NCBI GenBank assembly: GCA_026686845.1
Contig: JAIVEN010000015.1
Span: 25,215,501-25,279,500 of the forward strand
Source of the DNA: Adenanthera pavonina
Taxonomy: Eukaryota; Streptophyta; Magnoliopsida; Fabales; Fabaceae
DNA length: 64,000 nt
Direction: 5' to 3'
The position numbers and the translations under genes were made by a program. Below, one piece after another: positions 9,608 through 23,171 of the stretch; the stretch's first letter is position 1; every line of letters begins with the position of its first letter. Below the pieces are notes generated by a model, which saw only the letters and a program-made list of their open reading frames with translations, was not told where the DNA came from and did no database searches.

Positions 9608-12410
9608 TTATTTATCTAAAAACTGAACTAAAGCAGTATTGACGACGTGATTGGCTATGATACCATTTGTTTTCTCTGTGGGATGGAAAGAGTCCCAAAA
9701 GACGTATTTGGAAGCATCTGAGCAACTGAACGCGTTCCCACTGCTGCATGCATATCCCATCTCGAACATTCCAGTTGCACAACATGCCACTGAAGTTGAT
9801 TCAAACCCTGTTGAGAATTTAGGATTATATTAATAATAAATAAATCCCCTCAAATTGACAAATAAAAATTATTTTTAATTAATGTGTCTCTGTGCATGTG
9901 TAATGTGTGAGTACTTTATGATAATTTCTGGGACTTGAATCAGTGAATTATCTGCAAAATTTGAATTTTTTTATTTTTATCTTAAGCCATCGTTTCTAGA
10001 ATTCACAAATAAAAAATATTTTTTGGTGATAAATAAAAAAGGAAGTATGAATAAAAGACCATGCATTTAAAATTAAAATAAAGTTAATTTTATCATTTAC
10101 TTCCTCAGTGGAAGGAGTTAAAAATTTAATATAGATTGTCCAAATTTTGAATTTTATTTTATCCATTTAAAAAAATACTTTTTTTTTTAAGTTTGAAGTT
10201 GAAATGTTTTTATTCTAAATTCAATGTTTTAGAGATAAAAATATTTTTTAAAATAAAATAAAAAATCTTAAAATTTGGACCATCCAAATTAATTCAGATG
10301 ATCCAAATCCATCAATTGAATTGACAAAATTGTTCAGTTGACATGGTCCAATTTACTTTAACTAGACATGGGTCTCATGTTGTACACAAAGCTCAAAACA
10401 AAATATTTGCAAGAAAAACTGTGATGTTTATAGCATGTAAATAATATAACTTCCTAGATTTTATATATTGATGAATATTTGATGTTAATATGGATGACAA
10501 TATTGGGATCCTCTAAAGTGTATTTTGTAGAAATAAGAAAGGTAGGTCTCGCAAAGTTCAAGTCTATCTCCCTTTTTCACTTTTCCAACCATTAGAACAC
10601 TTCACTGGTGAAAACTTTTTTTCATAACCATGTATTATTAATTGCAACTTACCATATTCAGCAGGATTTCTGATGATGTGTAGCAATGCATAATACGGAT
10701 TCGAGAGCACCAATCTCATCCCAGGAAGCTCCATGTTCAACGAGGTGGTCAAGTTCTTGAGCTTATCATTGAACTCCAGAGCGATCTTGTTGTATCTACT
10801 CAAACACTCGTTCCCACCAAGAACGTTCCTCGTTCTCTCCAACGGCAAGCACCCCATCGGAGGCAAGCCTCCGAGTGATATCTTCCTCGCGCCGAGACCA
10901 TACAGTTCCCTGATGAAGTTTCCGGCGATCCCCACCAGAAAATCCTCGTACTCTTGCGGTGTGTACTCCGAAGACCGTCCCGGCATGTTGTAGTAGTTCT
11001 CGAGGAAGTCATTTGTTCCGAGGCTCATCATGTGTAGTGCTTCGCTTATTGTTTGGTTCGCCTTGGCTTCACCGAGGTAGGCTGTGAGGTTCTTCTGGTA
11101 GGCCTTGTAGAATTCTAACTGCTTCCATAATGGTATCACAGACTACAACGACAAGGTAAGGTTATGGTTCTGTGTTTTAAATTAAAGGCAGGCACTCGAG
11201 TTAACTGTTTTCTTGTTTGGGGTTAGCATGTTTACAAAGAAAACTTAAAAAGAGAAAGAATTATATTTTTAAGTGTGGTTCACTTTTATATATTATTTTA
11301 ATTTTAATTCTTGATACTTGAACTTGTATGATTTAAGACAATGAAGAATTAATCATAAATAATGTAATAAAGACTAAATAAAAATTATTTAAATTCTAAA
11401 GACTTAATTATGAATTTTAAATTATAAGGACAAATTAAAAATGGAGTAAAATCATAAGGATAAAAAATATAATTTTTCTTAATCTTAATTTAGGAAATAC
11501 TACAGTATATAGAATTTATCAATATTTTGTCATTTATGTAAGTTAATTTTGAAAAAAAAAATGAGTTTAATAAGTTGCATCTCAAGCTTACTAGGATCCA
11601 CAAGGCAGGTTTTACATATCAAAAAACAATTATAAAGATATAAATTACTAACTAACAAAATCTTCATATCAATAATAGAATTTGAACCCACAGTCCTGCA
11701 AATCATAAGTCATATAACTAACTTTTGTTGGCTGTAAATTAATTTCATTGTATTATCTATACTTTCATCATTTTTACGTAAATCATAATATAATAAATTA
11801 AAGTATTATGATCATATACAAGTAATTATATTTGAAAATTAATACATGCTCACAAAATTTTAACAATAAAAACTAAATGAAAATGTTTGAATAAGGATTT
11901 AATTATATATTTTAAAAATGAAATGAAATTATAAAAAATAAAATTACAATTTTTAGTTTTGAAAATTGAAAGGTGTTGGTCACATGAGGAAAAGAAAATA
12001 CCACAGTAGGCCATTACCAGGACGTCTGAAGTTGCATTGTCATACCCAGTTGCAGCGGAAGCAAAGGTAACTCCAGTGGCAAAATCAGATATATTATACT
12101 TCGGATCCAAATATGCAGGTATATACGGTTTGATTCTAAAAGCTTCAGATATGAAATCCGTAGGTATCCTTCCATTGCTGAACCTCCCCGTCGGCTTCCC
12201 ACCTTGAAAGTCCCGGCCATACGGCTCAAAGTTGCTCCGGGCAACCGTCGGAATGAAATTATTGTTCCCGGCATCCACCGAGGAGTCACCGAACACGATG
12301 ATCGCCGGAACTTCGGCACCACTTCTAGTAGCCAGAGAAAACAACTGAACCCAACAAAGGAAGCAGGACAACATGAAGTTGCGTGACACATTGTTTCTTT
12401 GGCCTTCCAT
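9608..12410 (-). CDS. GDSL esterase/lipase, three exons, 360 aa, apparently intact
   Basis: Exons on the minus strand are 12410-12018, 11142-10653 and 9807-9608. They total 1083 nt, with GT donors and AG acceptors at both introns (875 and 845 bp). The start at 12410 is chosen because a hydrophobic signal peptide (residues about 12-32) follows directly and aligns with the family's usual 350-365 aa length. Catalytic blocks are complete: VFGDSSVDAGNNN with nucleophile Ser43, the block II Gly113 in ATGVTFASA, GTNDF with oxyanion Asn175, and FWDSFHPTE with Asp333 and His336. The plant family are secreted serine hydrolases acting on acyl esters such as lipids, cutin monomers or acetylated sugars; the substrate cannot be read from sequence. 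The exon layout and the SVIPLWK junction resemble the Arabidopsis At4g26790/At2g04570 type. No damage was seen, so it is likely a working gene. Confidence 0.93.
10090..10320. repeat. inverted repeat, MITE-like, inside GDSL intron 2
   Basis: GTCCAAATTTTGAATTTTAT near 10137 is matched in inverted order by TTAAAATTTGGACCATCC near 10268. The AT-rich centre makes this a foldback of about 160 bp. It lies wholly within the intron and should not affect the coding sequence. Confidence 0.45.
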
Positions 12411-15349
12411 TGTGTTGATAGAGGTTTGAGTACGTACTGTGGTAAAAGAGAGGCTGTGATACAATAAATATTGGTTTGGAATTCCTACCAAAAAAAAAAA
12501 TATTGCATTGGAATATTAATGAAAGTTTGATCTTTCGAGGTTTGGGTGGAGAAGTCGTTGGGAACAATAATTGCCTGGGCAAAAGAACTGTGTTAGTAGA
12601 TGGGGTGGCCATTGAAGCCATAAGTCATTTGTGAGGTGCATAATTGAAGTTTAATTATATGATATGGGAAGGAGCTTGAAGATATGTGGTTTAGCTGAAA
12701 GTGGAACTACGTGGACGAAAGGCAAGATTTGAGTAGGGAATCACATTTGAGGAACTATTGATGGAATTAATTATAAAAAAGGATTTTTAGTGATAAAAAG
12801 TGGTAAAAATAGGAAGATTGAACAGTAGAATTGGAAAGAAAAGTAGTAATAGTTTCTAAAGCATAATAAAGTAGTTATGGTAGTCTGAAAACATATATGA
12901 TTCCCCTTTTCTTTTCTTTTAGTCTCGGACTAGGAACATTTTCAGGGGCAACGGAAATTAATATTTTAATTGAACATCTAACTACTTGTATAAAACAACA
13001 AGAAACACTACCTCTCAAGCCAACTAGAGTTATTAGTTAAGGATAAGATTTGACTTTTCTGTACTTTGGTGAAGAAGTTTTTTGGACCATGATAAGAAGT
13101 AATCAAACTTAGACCTATGCTAGTTTCATACGCACCAAAAAGAGGGATTTGGACCCATCGAAGACATATATATTTACTCAATTATTAAAATTCGAGTTAT
13201 TTGAATTTGAATTTAAATGATAGAAATATTAACTTTTAATATTTTAATCGAGAAATTTTTATTTGAAAATATAAAATCAGAAAATTTATGTATTTAAACT
13301 TACATACTTAAATTACTTATTTTCAATCAAATTATAATAAGTGAATTTTAAATTTAAAAATAAATTAACTGTATTATAGGAAAAGTTAGTGACAAGATAA
13401 TTAATTTATGTGTAAAGAAATTCAAGTACTTGGAAAAAATAATTTTAATATATAAATGTAAGTGCCTAAGTTTTTTTATTAAAAATATTTTTTTATTTTA
13501 TGTTTATTTTATATTTATTTTATATTTTAAAATAAAAGACATAAAATAATTAAAATATAGACAAGATAATTAAATCAATTAAGATCCCCACGGAATGAAT
13601 TAATATATGCCAAGATGCACGAAGTTTATATTGTGGTTATTTGGTCTTTTGAATATTATTTTATTTTAGCTTATTAAATTTTGAGAGAGAGAGAGAGAGA
13701 GATCGGGATCGCCCTGAAGAGGCATCGGTTTAATTTTTAAAATTTGTATTATAGATGTTAATTTGGATGATAATTTTTGGAATCGCCTTGAAGATGCACG
13801 AAATTTTTTTTAATTATTTTTCCTTGCACCATATGTTTTAGTGGGAAGCTATTTACAGTATTAATTTGTGGCCTAAATAGTATTAAAAATAGGAGAAAAC
13901 TTATGCGATTTTTGTAACATGCTTTGTGCGTTTTTCTCCAATTAAAATTTTATATGTATACTTTTAAGTTTTTTAAATTTAAAAAGTTAACACTTTTAGT
14001 ATATGGTTAATAACTAAATCTATAATATGTTAAAAAAAATTCATATATTAACTTTTAATTAGAAAATAACATAAAAAGTATATAAAGAAAAAAATATAAG
14101 TTTTTTTTAAATATTATTGTAATTATACTTCTAGAAAATTTTTTCTTATCCACTAAGTCTTTGTTAAACAAATAATAGAAAGTAAATAAAGTGGCACAAA
14201 ATAGTCTACCATACATGTAGTTAAAGCCAACGGGTGGCCTATTTGTTTGAGAAGCTAAAAATATGGAAAGTGAGTAAGTGGAGAAATTACGAGGTGGAGC
14301 CTTAAATTTGTGGAAACTCTAGAAGGTGGGAACTTTGTTATTTTTTCCGATAAAAGGTCGGTAATTATGACTTACACACAATCTCTCATTCTCCTACTGC
14401 TCCAAGCTTGATATTGCCTTTTAGGCCTTTTTTTTTAATAATATTTGCATCCTCATTTAAGCTCGCTCCTAATCTTATTTATATTGTCCAATATTTTCGT
14501 TCATGTCTGGCATTTATGATTAATAGCCTCCTAGGCTTTCTTTCTATTGTCTAGCACTTATTATGATCATGTTGCTTTAGCACTGTTGCAATATCTCATG
14601 TTTCTAATTCATTTCAACTTATAAATACACTTGACTTCATATTTTCATATCTCTATTTGGAGAAATTGTGATAAAAGACCTTATGCTTAACTATATCATG
14701 TAATTTTGAGTCAGGTTACTCACTCACTAGAGGATCAAATCCTCTAGCATGCCTGCAAACCAAATATTATTTTGATTATTTGGTATTCTAAATATCATTT
14801 TATTTTAATTTGTCAAGTTTTAAAATGCTTTCACACTATTATAAAAAAATATATGTTTGAAATATTCCACTTTCACCCGATGTTAATTTAAAAATTAATA
14901 GTAAATCTATCTTCATTAATTATATATAAGAATCAATCTTTATTACGAATACACATAAAAGTAAAAATTAGGCTGAAGGACCTAAATATTAAAAAGTATA
15001 TACAAATACCAATGTGGGATATTAATTAGTAAAAGACTTAACACTTTTTAAGTAAAATCTCTCATTTAACCTTTATGGATAGGAAAAAATTATTTTAGGA
15101 GAGCTATCTATTTTGCACCTGATAATACTCAAATCTAAACCAATAGCATCATACACTAGACAATTATACCTCCAATCTTAAATGTACATCATAATTATTT
15201 ACCTCACTAATATTAAGAAATGGTTAAAAATAGTTAAACTTCTTAAATGTATCAAAAATTTGAAAATATCTTCCAAAATTATCCATAGTTAAATGGTTAA
15301 ATATCTATCCAATTTAAACTTCTACCAATTAAATGACTATCTCATACTT
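12411..15349. other. AT-rich intergenic, upstream of the GDSL gene
   Basis: The first 100-150 bp should hold the minus-strand promoter and leader of the GDSL gene. A weak TATA-like word occurs at 12463-12473 (AATATTTATTG on the minus strand), and no stronger element stands out. There is a GA microsatellite at 13684-13701 and an AT-rich palindromic patch at 13480-13560. No gene or mobile-element ends are supported in the remainder. Confidence 0.4.
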
Positions 15350-15625
15350 CCTCCGATTCACATTATAAAGCATTTTGCATCAATTACACGTATATTAAGA
15401 AAATCATTTTTTTAATTGAAATCAATGCAAAAAGTATCTATATTTTTCATTTTACCGTCATTAAATACCCCATTTTTTTATCATTATATGACTATAAATA
15501 AGAAGAGAAAAAATATTAAAGATATGAGTAAAATAGGAAGAAAAATATCCAATGTCTTATATTTTAAACAAAAAACTTATGATACAAAATATCTTATAAT
15601 ATGGATGAAAAAAAGTACTATTATT
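15350..15625. mobile_element. Stowaway-like MITE copy
   Basis: It starts TACTTCCTCCGATTCACATT and ends with ATCTTATAATATGGATG...AAAGTA, an approximate inverted pair. The interior shares long stretches with the copy at 17478-17750 (ATCAATTACA, TGAAATCAATGCAAAAAGTA, ATTAAATACCC), so both belong to one family of about 270 bp. Open frames within are incidental. Confidence 0.62.
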
Positions 15626-17477
15626 TAGCATGGTTAATAAAAAGTGTTAGTGGAAAAAATATTTAATGCACTAGAGATTCAAATTTATGACTTATAATAT
15701 GGGACGCCTCTCCCAAGTGCCATATATTCAAGATGAGAGGGGTTAATTTGTACACATATCTTTTGCTAATTTGATTTGATCGCTTCTTTATCCTCTCTTC
15801 AACAGATATTTTGGAGAATGTTATATGAGATCCACACTCCGTTATATATTATGTATAAACGTGAAAAATACACTTGCTCCCTTAGATTCCTTAAATAACA
15901 TGGCTGATCTAATATTACATAAATGAAATAATTTATTTGATTTTTTTTTATAAAAATATAAATGGTGACATTTTAAAGCAACTAAAATTTTCTAGGATGA
16001 ATTCACTTTTATTCTAATAAACTTCTTTATTTATATATATATAATTACTTGATATCGGGTACTATACCGGATTAGATTTGAACATTATCACACCCAAATG
16101 GGGAAACTCTCTCAACATGCATTTTTCTATCCACAAGGCTCAAATTCAAGATATTATTTAAGGGGTGTTAAATTTCCTATTCCTCAATTCAACTACTATT
16201 GGTATTTTAATAAAATTCTTAAATGTATATTAAGTGTATGTATGTACACTCAACTATCAAATTCTCACCTTTGCATCTATTTAGGGTCTATTCATCCATG
16301 CTTTCATGCCAAAAAAAAAAGGGTATATTCATCCATGAATAAAAGTATTTTTTTTAATGGTCATTAAATTGATAGAAGTATGAGTTTAAAGTTTATTGTT
16401 TTGGTCATGAAATTGATAGAAGGCATAGGTTTCGGATTACCACATGCATTAGGTGATTTTGTCCCGTTCATAAGTCCTTTTGGCTAAAACAAGAATTGTA
16501 ATCAAATTAGTTATAATTAAATTAATATATTATTTATTTTTATATAAAAATAAATAATAGATTTTATTGATTCTGGAACAATTTTTATTAATTCATCTTA
16601 TCAGTTAATGAATGATTGTTATTGATTTCAATTTTTGCGATGCTATATTACAAACTGAATCGAAATCTTATTAATCAATTCACAAATCAAACCGACCGAT
16701 CTGATCAATTAATCTTCATAACATTCAATAAAACATATTTTCAATAAAGTAACACTTCATCCCTAAGTTGATTAGGGTTCGAAAGTTGCCTCAATGAGTA
16801 GTGTTTTTCTATTAATTGAAAGGCAGAAAAAACGGCCATTTTAATGAAGCGAAGACAAGAGGGACAAAATTTGTAAATGGATTGAGAGGCAGAACCAAAT
16901 TTTTATAGTCCAAAGTGACAAAAAAAATGCAGTTGGGCCAATCATGGATTGAGTGCTATATATTGACATTCATGTTTCAACGAAATGGAAATTGTACACA
17001 CTTGCTAAATTTATGTTATGACTATATTTAGACATAAACATATTGATACAGATATAATTGAGAAATTATTACTAAGAAGAAAATTATTGGAAAATTACAA
17101 ATAAAAAGTCAAGGTTTACTAATAATTAATTTCATTTGATTTCCATTTGATCCTTAAATTTACTTCATATTGCACTTTCATCTTTTAATTCATTTTGAAA
17201 AATTACTCAGTTTTTCTTCCTATGACACTAGCAACTTGAAATATTTAACAGAAAAGTTTTATCTAGCTCGTTGGTAATTAAAATAAAATGAAATCATTAG
17301 TTATATCGAAGTAAATTAAATTGAAAGAAATATTTAAATTCAAAATAAAGTTAAGAAATCGTAATTGAGACCAAATAAAATCAGGAAGGGAGTAGCACAC
17401 GGTATGAAGCACATTAATTTTCTTTTCCCTAAATGCCCTTAATGTAATACTCTTGCATTTAATACATTAGATATTAT
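15626..17477. other. AT-rich intergenic, nothing recognised
   Basis: Short AT runs (for example TATATATATATA near 16033) and A-rich patches only. No splice-supported coding, RNA gene or element termini were seen. Confidence 0.4.
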
Positions 17478-17750
17478 TTACTCACTCTTATCCACATTAT
17501 AAGGTATTTTATATCAATTACATATATATTAAAAAAATTATTTTTTCACTTGAAATCAATACAAAAAGTACTAATATTTCCTATTTTACCCTTATTAAAT
17601 ACCCATTTTATTATCATTGTAGGATTATAAATAAGAACTAAGTAAGAATTAAAGATAGATGTAACGTGGGAAAAAAATATCTAACACCCTATATTTTAGA
17701 CTAAAAACTTGTAAGATAAAAAATCCTATAATACGGACCAAAAAAAGTAA
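17478..17750. mobile_element. Stowaway-like MITE copy
   Basis: Second copy of the family at 15350-15625. The shared core includes CACATTATAAGGTATTTTAT, TGAAATCAATACAAAAAGTA and ATTTTACCCTTATTAAATACC, ending with AATACGGACCAAAAAAAGTA. The outermost bases of the left end are decayed. Confidence 0.6.
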
Positions 17751-17932
17751 CTAATTAATTGTAATTAATTTCTTTAGTCTTTGTAATTTAATTGAAATGC
17801 TCTTATAATAAAGACCGGATTGAAGGGAGTAGCTCAAAAAAATTCTTCACTTATTTGAGATCTACTATCGCTAGCATTTTTTCTCTTTTGATTTATTTTT
17901 AATTCTCTCTCTTTCTCTCTAAGTGTTTTTTT

Positions 17933-18495
17933 AAGGTTCAAAAATTAGATCAGGTATTAAACTGGTCAAAGTACCGGTTCAAGGTTTAATTGTTCAATTT
18001 TGGTTCAGCCGAAGTTAAACCGGTGGTAATAAATTTAATAATTTTTTAATTTTATACATTATATAAAAAATAAAAAAGTATTATTAATAAGTTTCACAAC
18101 TTAATATTAAAATCTAAATAAGTTAATATTCATTTGTAAACATATTTTGAATTCAAAATAGTCAATTAATATTTTTTTTCATATTATTTGTTTAGTAAAT
18201 TTATCATTATTTGTAATTATATATCAAAATAATGCTTATATAATATTATAATATATAAATAAAAAAATTATACAAAAAATAATGTTATTTGGTATTAAAA
18301 ATAATGTTATTTTATTTTTAAAAAATAAAAAAAATTTTAAAAATAAAAAATAAAAAATAAACTAATTTAACCAATTCAGCACCGATTCAAGACTAGTTCT
18401 CATTGATTTTTGAAAGTGGCAGTCGAAATCTATGACCGAACTGAGCTTGGCATTGGAAACCAGTCAAACCGGTTGGTCCAATTTTTTGAACATTG
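17933..18495. mobile_element. hAT-type MITE, 563 bp
   Basis: The left end is AAGGTTCAAAAATTAGATC, and the right end read inward is CAATGTTCAAAAAATTGGACC. The flanks are GTTTTTTT at 17925-17932 and GTTTTTTT at 18496-18503, an 8-bp duplication as hAT elements make, although the low complexity reduces its weight. Inner sequence near both ends has AAACCGGT/ACCGGTT words. The termini match those of the hAT element at 38265-50445 (CAAGGTTCAAAAAACTGG), so this may be one of its deletion derivatives. Confidence 0.6.
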
Positions 18496-18503
18496 GTTTT
18501 TTT

Positions 18504-19367
18504 TTAAATTATCCAGTATCCGGTCACCACTTTGTATTCTGATTAATTTGGCTCAAGCCATATCACGTCTCAAATAGAGGGAAGCTCTCTCAAATGCATA
18601 TTCTACATTTACAAATCTCAAATTCGAGACATTATACTTAATCTCTTCTACTGAGATCAACAGCTGCTTGTTGGTACTTCTTTCTCTTTTTAAATTGAAC
18701 TAGATTTCGTTTCTATAAAGTTGAATCAATAAATAACACATCATGCACCAAAATTCGTGCACTAATAAATGGGCAAGCAGATACTTTCCATGCCGAAATC
18801 AACCAAGTGCCATACAGCCATCCTTTTCACACGCTGTACGCAATATTTTTTTTTAGTGGGAAAGTTTTTAGGTGAGTTGAGTCCTGGTTGTTTACCAAGG
18901 TTAGGGAAAACTAAGATTCAAAGAGTGCTTAAAGAGATACTTATAAATTACCCACTAATGATATCCTCACATCAGCAATGAGGTTTAAACCTAATTTCTT
19001 GTAGAATATGAGCCATATTCTTGTTAATTAAACCAATTTTCAATGGCTTTATACACACTATTTACTAAAATACTCTCCCCATTTCTTTATATAAGTTTTT
19101 GAAAATTTTAATATATAGGTTAAGAAATATAATTAAGGTGTTAGAATTTCTTTCAAATTTTTTAATATGCCTTTAATAAAGATAAGGATATAATTGAGAA
19201 AATAATAATTAATAATGTCTTAAACTTTCAAAAGGACATATTAATTGAAACAAAATTTTTCATAAAAAATAACTTACAAAACAATTTTTTTTAATTTTGT
19301 TAGAGATGCATATATGTGTGCATACATATCAAGATATACATTAATCATTGTATTTTTATTTAATAAA
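18504..19367. other. intergenic, nothing firm
   Basis: A possible decayed Stowaway-like left end (ACTCTCCCCATTTCTTTATA at about 19071) lacks a clear partner. No coding region is supported. Confidence 0.35.
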
Positions 19368-19683
19368 ATACTCCGCTTGTTCCCTATTATAAGACATATT
19401 TTTGGAGGATTAAGTTTTCAAAATATAAGTTATTTTATGAAATTTATGAATCACATGATATTTGCTTTCTATTTTTACCCTTATGAGGAGTATCCAAAAG
19501 AGTTATAGTGGAAAAAGATTAAGATAGATACATTTAAGATGAGTTACAATTTAATGAGGATAATTTTAAAAAATTAGAGTAATTTTTAAAAATATCAAGA
19601 CTTTCAACTAATTTCTCATATATATATATATATATATGTGAGATAGATAAATATAACTTATAATAGAAATAAAGAGAATTCTA
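19368..19683. mobile_element. Stowaway-like MITE
   Basis: The left end ACTCCGCTTGTTCCCTATTA, followed by TAAGACAT, is mirrored by TATAACTTATAATAGAAATA...GAGAATT at the right. A TA microsatellite occupies about 19618-19637 inside the element. Confidence 0.5.
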
Positions 19684-21920
19684 ATGTATTTATCTTCTTA
19701 GAAGAAACATTTCATCACTTACCATATATAACGGACAATTTAAGATTATATGATCATGCACCCTCAAAGTAGTGGTTGATCTAAAATTTTAGGTGATTGC
19801 TTATCGGAAAAAAAAAAGGTCATTCGTTGGTTAGATGGGCATTTAATCGTGGGCTTAATTGGGATTTGCTTGTTCTTTTTTTCGTTTTCTTGGTATAGTC
19901 ATTCTGTTATTTGGAACGTTATTATTATTTTCTAATTTCATAATTTCTAATCAATAAATAATTGTTATAAAAAATTATATGTTTCATAATTTTTGTTAAC
20001 GATATTTAATAATTACATTTTTTTTTGTTTTTACATTAAGAGAGTTTGAATCCTTAACTTCTATTTACATCTCATGACACCCTTACCTCTTAAACTAGTT
20101 TTGAATGGCATATTTTGTAATTATTTGTCATTAAAGTTTGAATTGTAGCTGTGGCATGACTTTAGACCAATTGCTACATCATGTTTCTAGGATAGTCTAA
20201 TACCGGAACACGATTTAGTGTTTGTTATATTTTTCTTATTATTACTAATTTCATCATCATAATCATCAAGTAGAGATATCAATACTACACTAACGATGAT
20301 AATTGGATTAAATAATAAGGGACTCAATTTCAGTTGTAAAAGTAGCCTGATCAAAGTATTGTCATTTGATCAAAGTGTCTTATTTTTTAGAGTCATTTAT
20401 GAGATATTTGTTCATGATAAATAACTTAGGACACTACAATAAAACAATAGATTTAATTTCTCTCAAAAAATTCTAACGGAATAAATTCTCACAGAGCTTC
20501 CCGCATTTTCCATTTAAAAAAAAAAAGTTTGTCAGAGAATTCCATGAGAAATATTGTGAGAATCATTTAGAGTCATGTAAAAAAAAAAAAAAGTTTGCCG
20601 TACATTTAATGGGGTGGTGAACAAGTTTGCTCATTCCTGGTTTGACTGATGTCCAAGTAAAGCTTAATTGTGTATCTTTCTGATCAGTTTGTTAGAGGTA
20701 CGTTTTACAGACATATGATCCTGACCATGTTGCATTTCCTTGATTTCTTCTGGTTTGTTCGTCACCGGAGAAAAGAAGTTTTGCAGCTATAATAGCTCCT
20801 TCCCTATGCTTGTTTTGAGAGATTTAGAGGGTAAGAGTGGGAAAATTTTTTATTCTATTTTTTTTCCTAACCAAATAGTGAAAGGGGAGTATTTTCTGTT
20901 AGAGATAGTTTAAAAAATTTGATTCCCACATTGGATTGGAGTAAGACTTATGAAGTGTATCTAAAAGAGAGAAGATAACATGATAAAATAATTATGAAGG
21001 GAAAAAAGGCTAAGTAGGTTTAAATATTATTTATTTAATGTTTAAAGTACTTGTCACTTGGCACATTGTGATCGTTGGATTGATCTAATGGTGGAGATCT
21101 GGTTTGGTATAAATTTAAGATTAATATATTTAATTAATCATTTTTTTTAGAAACAAAATTTTCAAATAACAACATTCTGAAATGGCACATTAATATTTTG
21201 AAATATCCTATTATTTGATATTCTATTTCAATTTGATAACAACGTTTCAATTACAACGCTTAGAAATGAATTGATTGATTAACAACATCTCAATTTTTTG
21301 TTTCAAATTTCCATTATTATAAAATGGTTAGACTAGAGATTGAAAATATCCCTCACATTACTCCTCTTACTTACAATCTTTCTATTTCATTCTGTATTTC
21401 AAGGTATTTAAAGTTACTGTTAAACATCTTAGGTGCTTAGAATAATTCCTATGGGTGATTTGCTGGATCCCTACAACAAACTTAGTAAGGGCGAATAATA
21501 CCTTAAGAACAGTATGTTATTATACATTTCTAAGCAACAATTGTTTTCAATTACCAATTCTAACATTTTCTCTCCTATCTCCTCTTCTTCCTCTTGTCCT
21601 CCCCTTGTTTGTTTAAAGAAAAACATAGAGTTGAAATTTTTTTCCTCCCCTCCCCTCTGAATCTCTCAAACCAAATGGAGGGTTCACATATGTTATCAGC
21701 TTCTAGTTTGGATGATCGATCCATGAACACATCCTTGTGCAATCTTTCTAGGAATTCTGACATGAGGTATGAAGAAATTATGACAAATGAAATGAAATAG
21801 GATTCTTTTTTAAAATAATCAAAAGAATAATAAACCTGTCAGTATTAAAATGAAAATTTTGAAAAGTCAATTGATCCCGAAACTATCTAATTTAATGAAC
21901 TATAACAAAGTTTTATTGAA
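19684..21920. other. AT-rich intergenic
   Basis: No gene is supported. CACTACAATAAAAC at 20432 looks like a CACTA terminus, but no partner end or target duplication was found. The CT-rich run near 21570-21600 gives spurious open frames on both strands. Confidence 0.35.
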
Positions 21921-21921
21921 T

Positions 21922-22191
21922 TACTTCCTGCATCCTATATATTATAAGATAATATTTAGGGTATCATACATATTAAAAAATAAAAATAATATCTTTAAAT
22001 TCTTCAACAAAAATCCAAAAATTTCTATTTTAACCCTATTAAATACTTATCATTTTATAATTCTAACACAATTTATAATATTATATATTATATTAATAAG
22101 GAGTAAAAGTGACAAAGAAAACTATATTGTCTTATATTGTGGGACAAAAAAAATTCATCTATTACCTTATAATATAGTGCGGAAGGAATAA
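21922..22191. mobile_element. Stowaway-like MITE
   Basis: The left end TACTTCCTGCATCCTATATA, followed by TTATAAGATA, pairs loosely with ACCTTATAATATAGTGCGG and AAGGAATA at the right. The interior has TATTTTAACCCTATTAAATA, shared in style with the copies at 15.4 and 17.5 kb. The open frame across it is incidental. From 22192 to 22840 nothing was recognised. Confidence 0.58.
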
Positions 22192-22840
22192 CATTGAAAT
22201 TCATCAATGTGTTGTCACTAAAATTATAAAATATTAATGATGAGAGATTGTTTTCACAAGCCATTAGGAGGCGACTCTTATCTACCTGTTTTATTGAATT
22301 GTAACATTGCGAAATGTTTATAATTATGAAGTTGAATCATGGTTGCCACTTCAATTACTCCTTTAAAATTTGTATATTTCGACAATGTTAAAGTTTATGA
22401 AAAACTATATATGTGTGTGTATGGCCAAAAGAAATTAACGTCTTTAAGTTTGCTTGCTTGTGTGGTTCCTGTAAATAGCCACATCAGTATATTTAACACC
22501 GTTTGTTGCCATTTGGATGGCTTTAGGACTATTTCATGGAAATGTTAAAATACAGAGATTAACTACCCAATCGGCAAAAAGTGTAAGGATCATCATTTCA
22601 AAAATTTTTGAACTATATGGACTAGTTTCAAAATCAGTGGAACCTATAGGGACTAAAGGTTTGATTTTCCCTTTAATTTTAAAATATGATTTATATTTTA
22701 AATTTTAATTAAAAATTATTTTTTAAAAAAATATTGAACAATAAGTATCACTACATTCATTCTTTGTAATACTCTAAAAGTACAGGGTATCTTAAATGTT
22801 TTCCAATTCCTATATAATTCTAATTTTGCAGCCTCTATGT

Positions 22841-23171
22841 GGTAAGAAATATCAAAAGATCTCTAAGAGACAAGTTGGAGTCGAAAATGATATTTAACGA
22901 CCCATATGAAATATTAATGATATTTGAAGATTGGTGATTTTATAGATTAAAATTTTTACGAAGTATTAAATTAAAATTGTTATTTGTGTGCTTCCTAAAG
23001 TTAATAAGTGGGAGAAATATCAAAAGAGGCGTAAGAGACAAGTAGGAGTCGAAAATGATATTTAACGATCCATGTGAAATATTAATGATATTTGGAGATT
23101 GGAGATTTTTGAGATTAAAATTCTTACGAAATATTAAAATTGTCATTTGTGCTTCCTAAAGTTAATAAGTG
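22841..23171. repeat. tandem duplication, about 165 bp unit, two copies
   Basis: Copy 1 (about 22841-23010) and copy 2 (about 23011-23171) share GAAATATCAAAAGA, GGAGTCGAAAATGATATTTA, GAAATATTAATGATATTTG and GCTTCCTAAAGTTAATAAG in the same order. Several substitutions and small indels separate them, so the duplication is not recent. No coding is visible. Confidence 0.85.

Noticed and set aside
12014..12621. Other frames over GDSL exon 1
   Set aside because: Shadows; only the frame starting at 12410 contains the GDSL blocks and joins in frame to exons 2 and 3.
21594..21800. Open frames on both strands at 21.6 kb
   Set aside because: Produced by a CT-rich run; no protein-like features.
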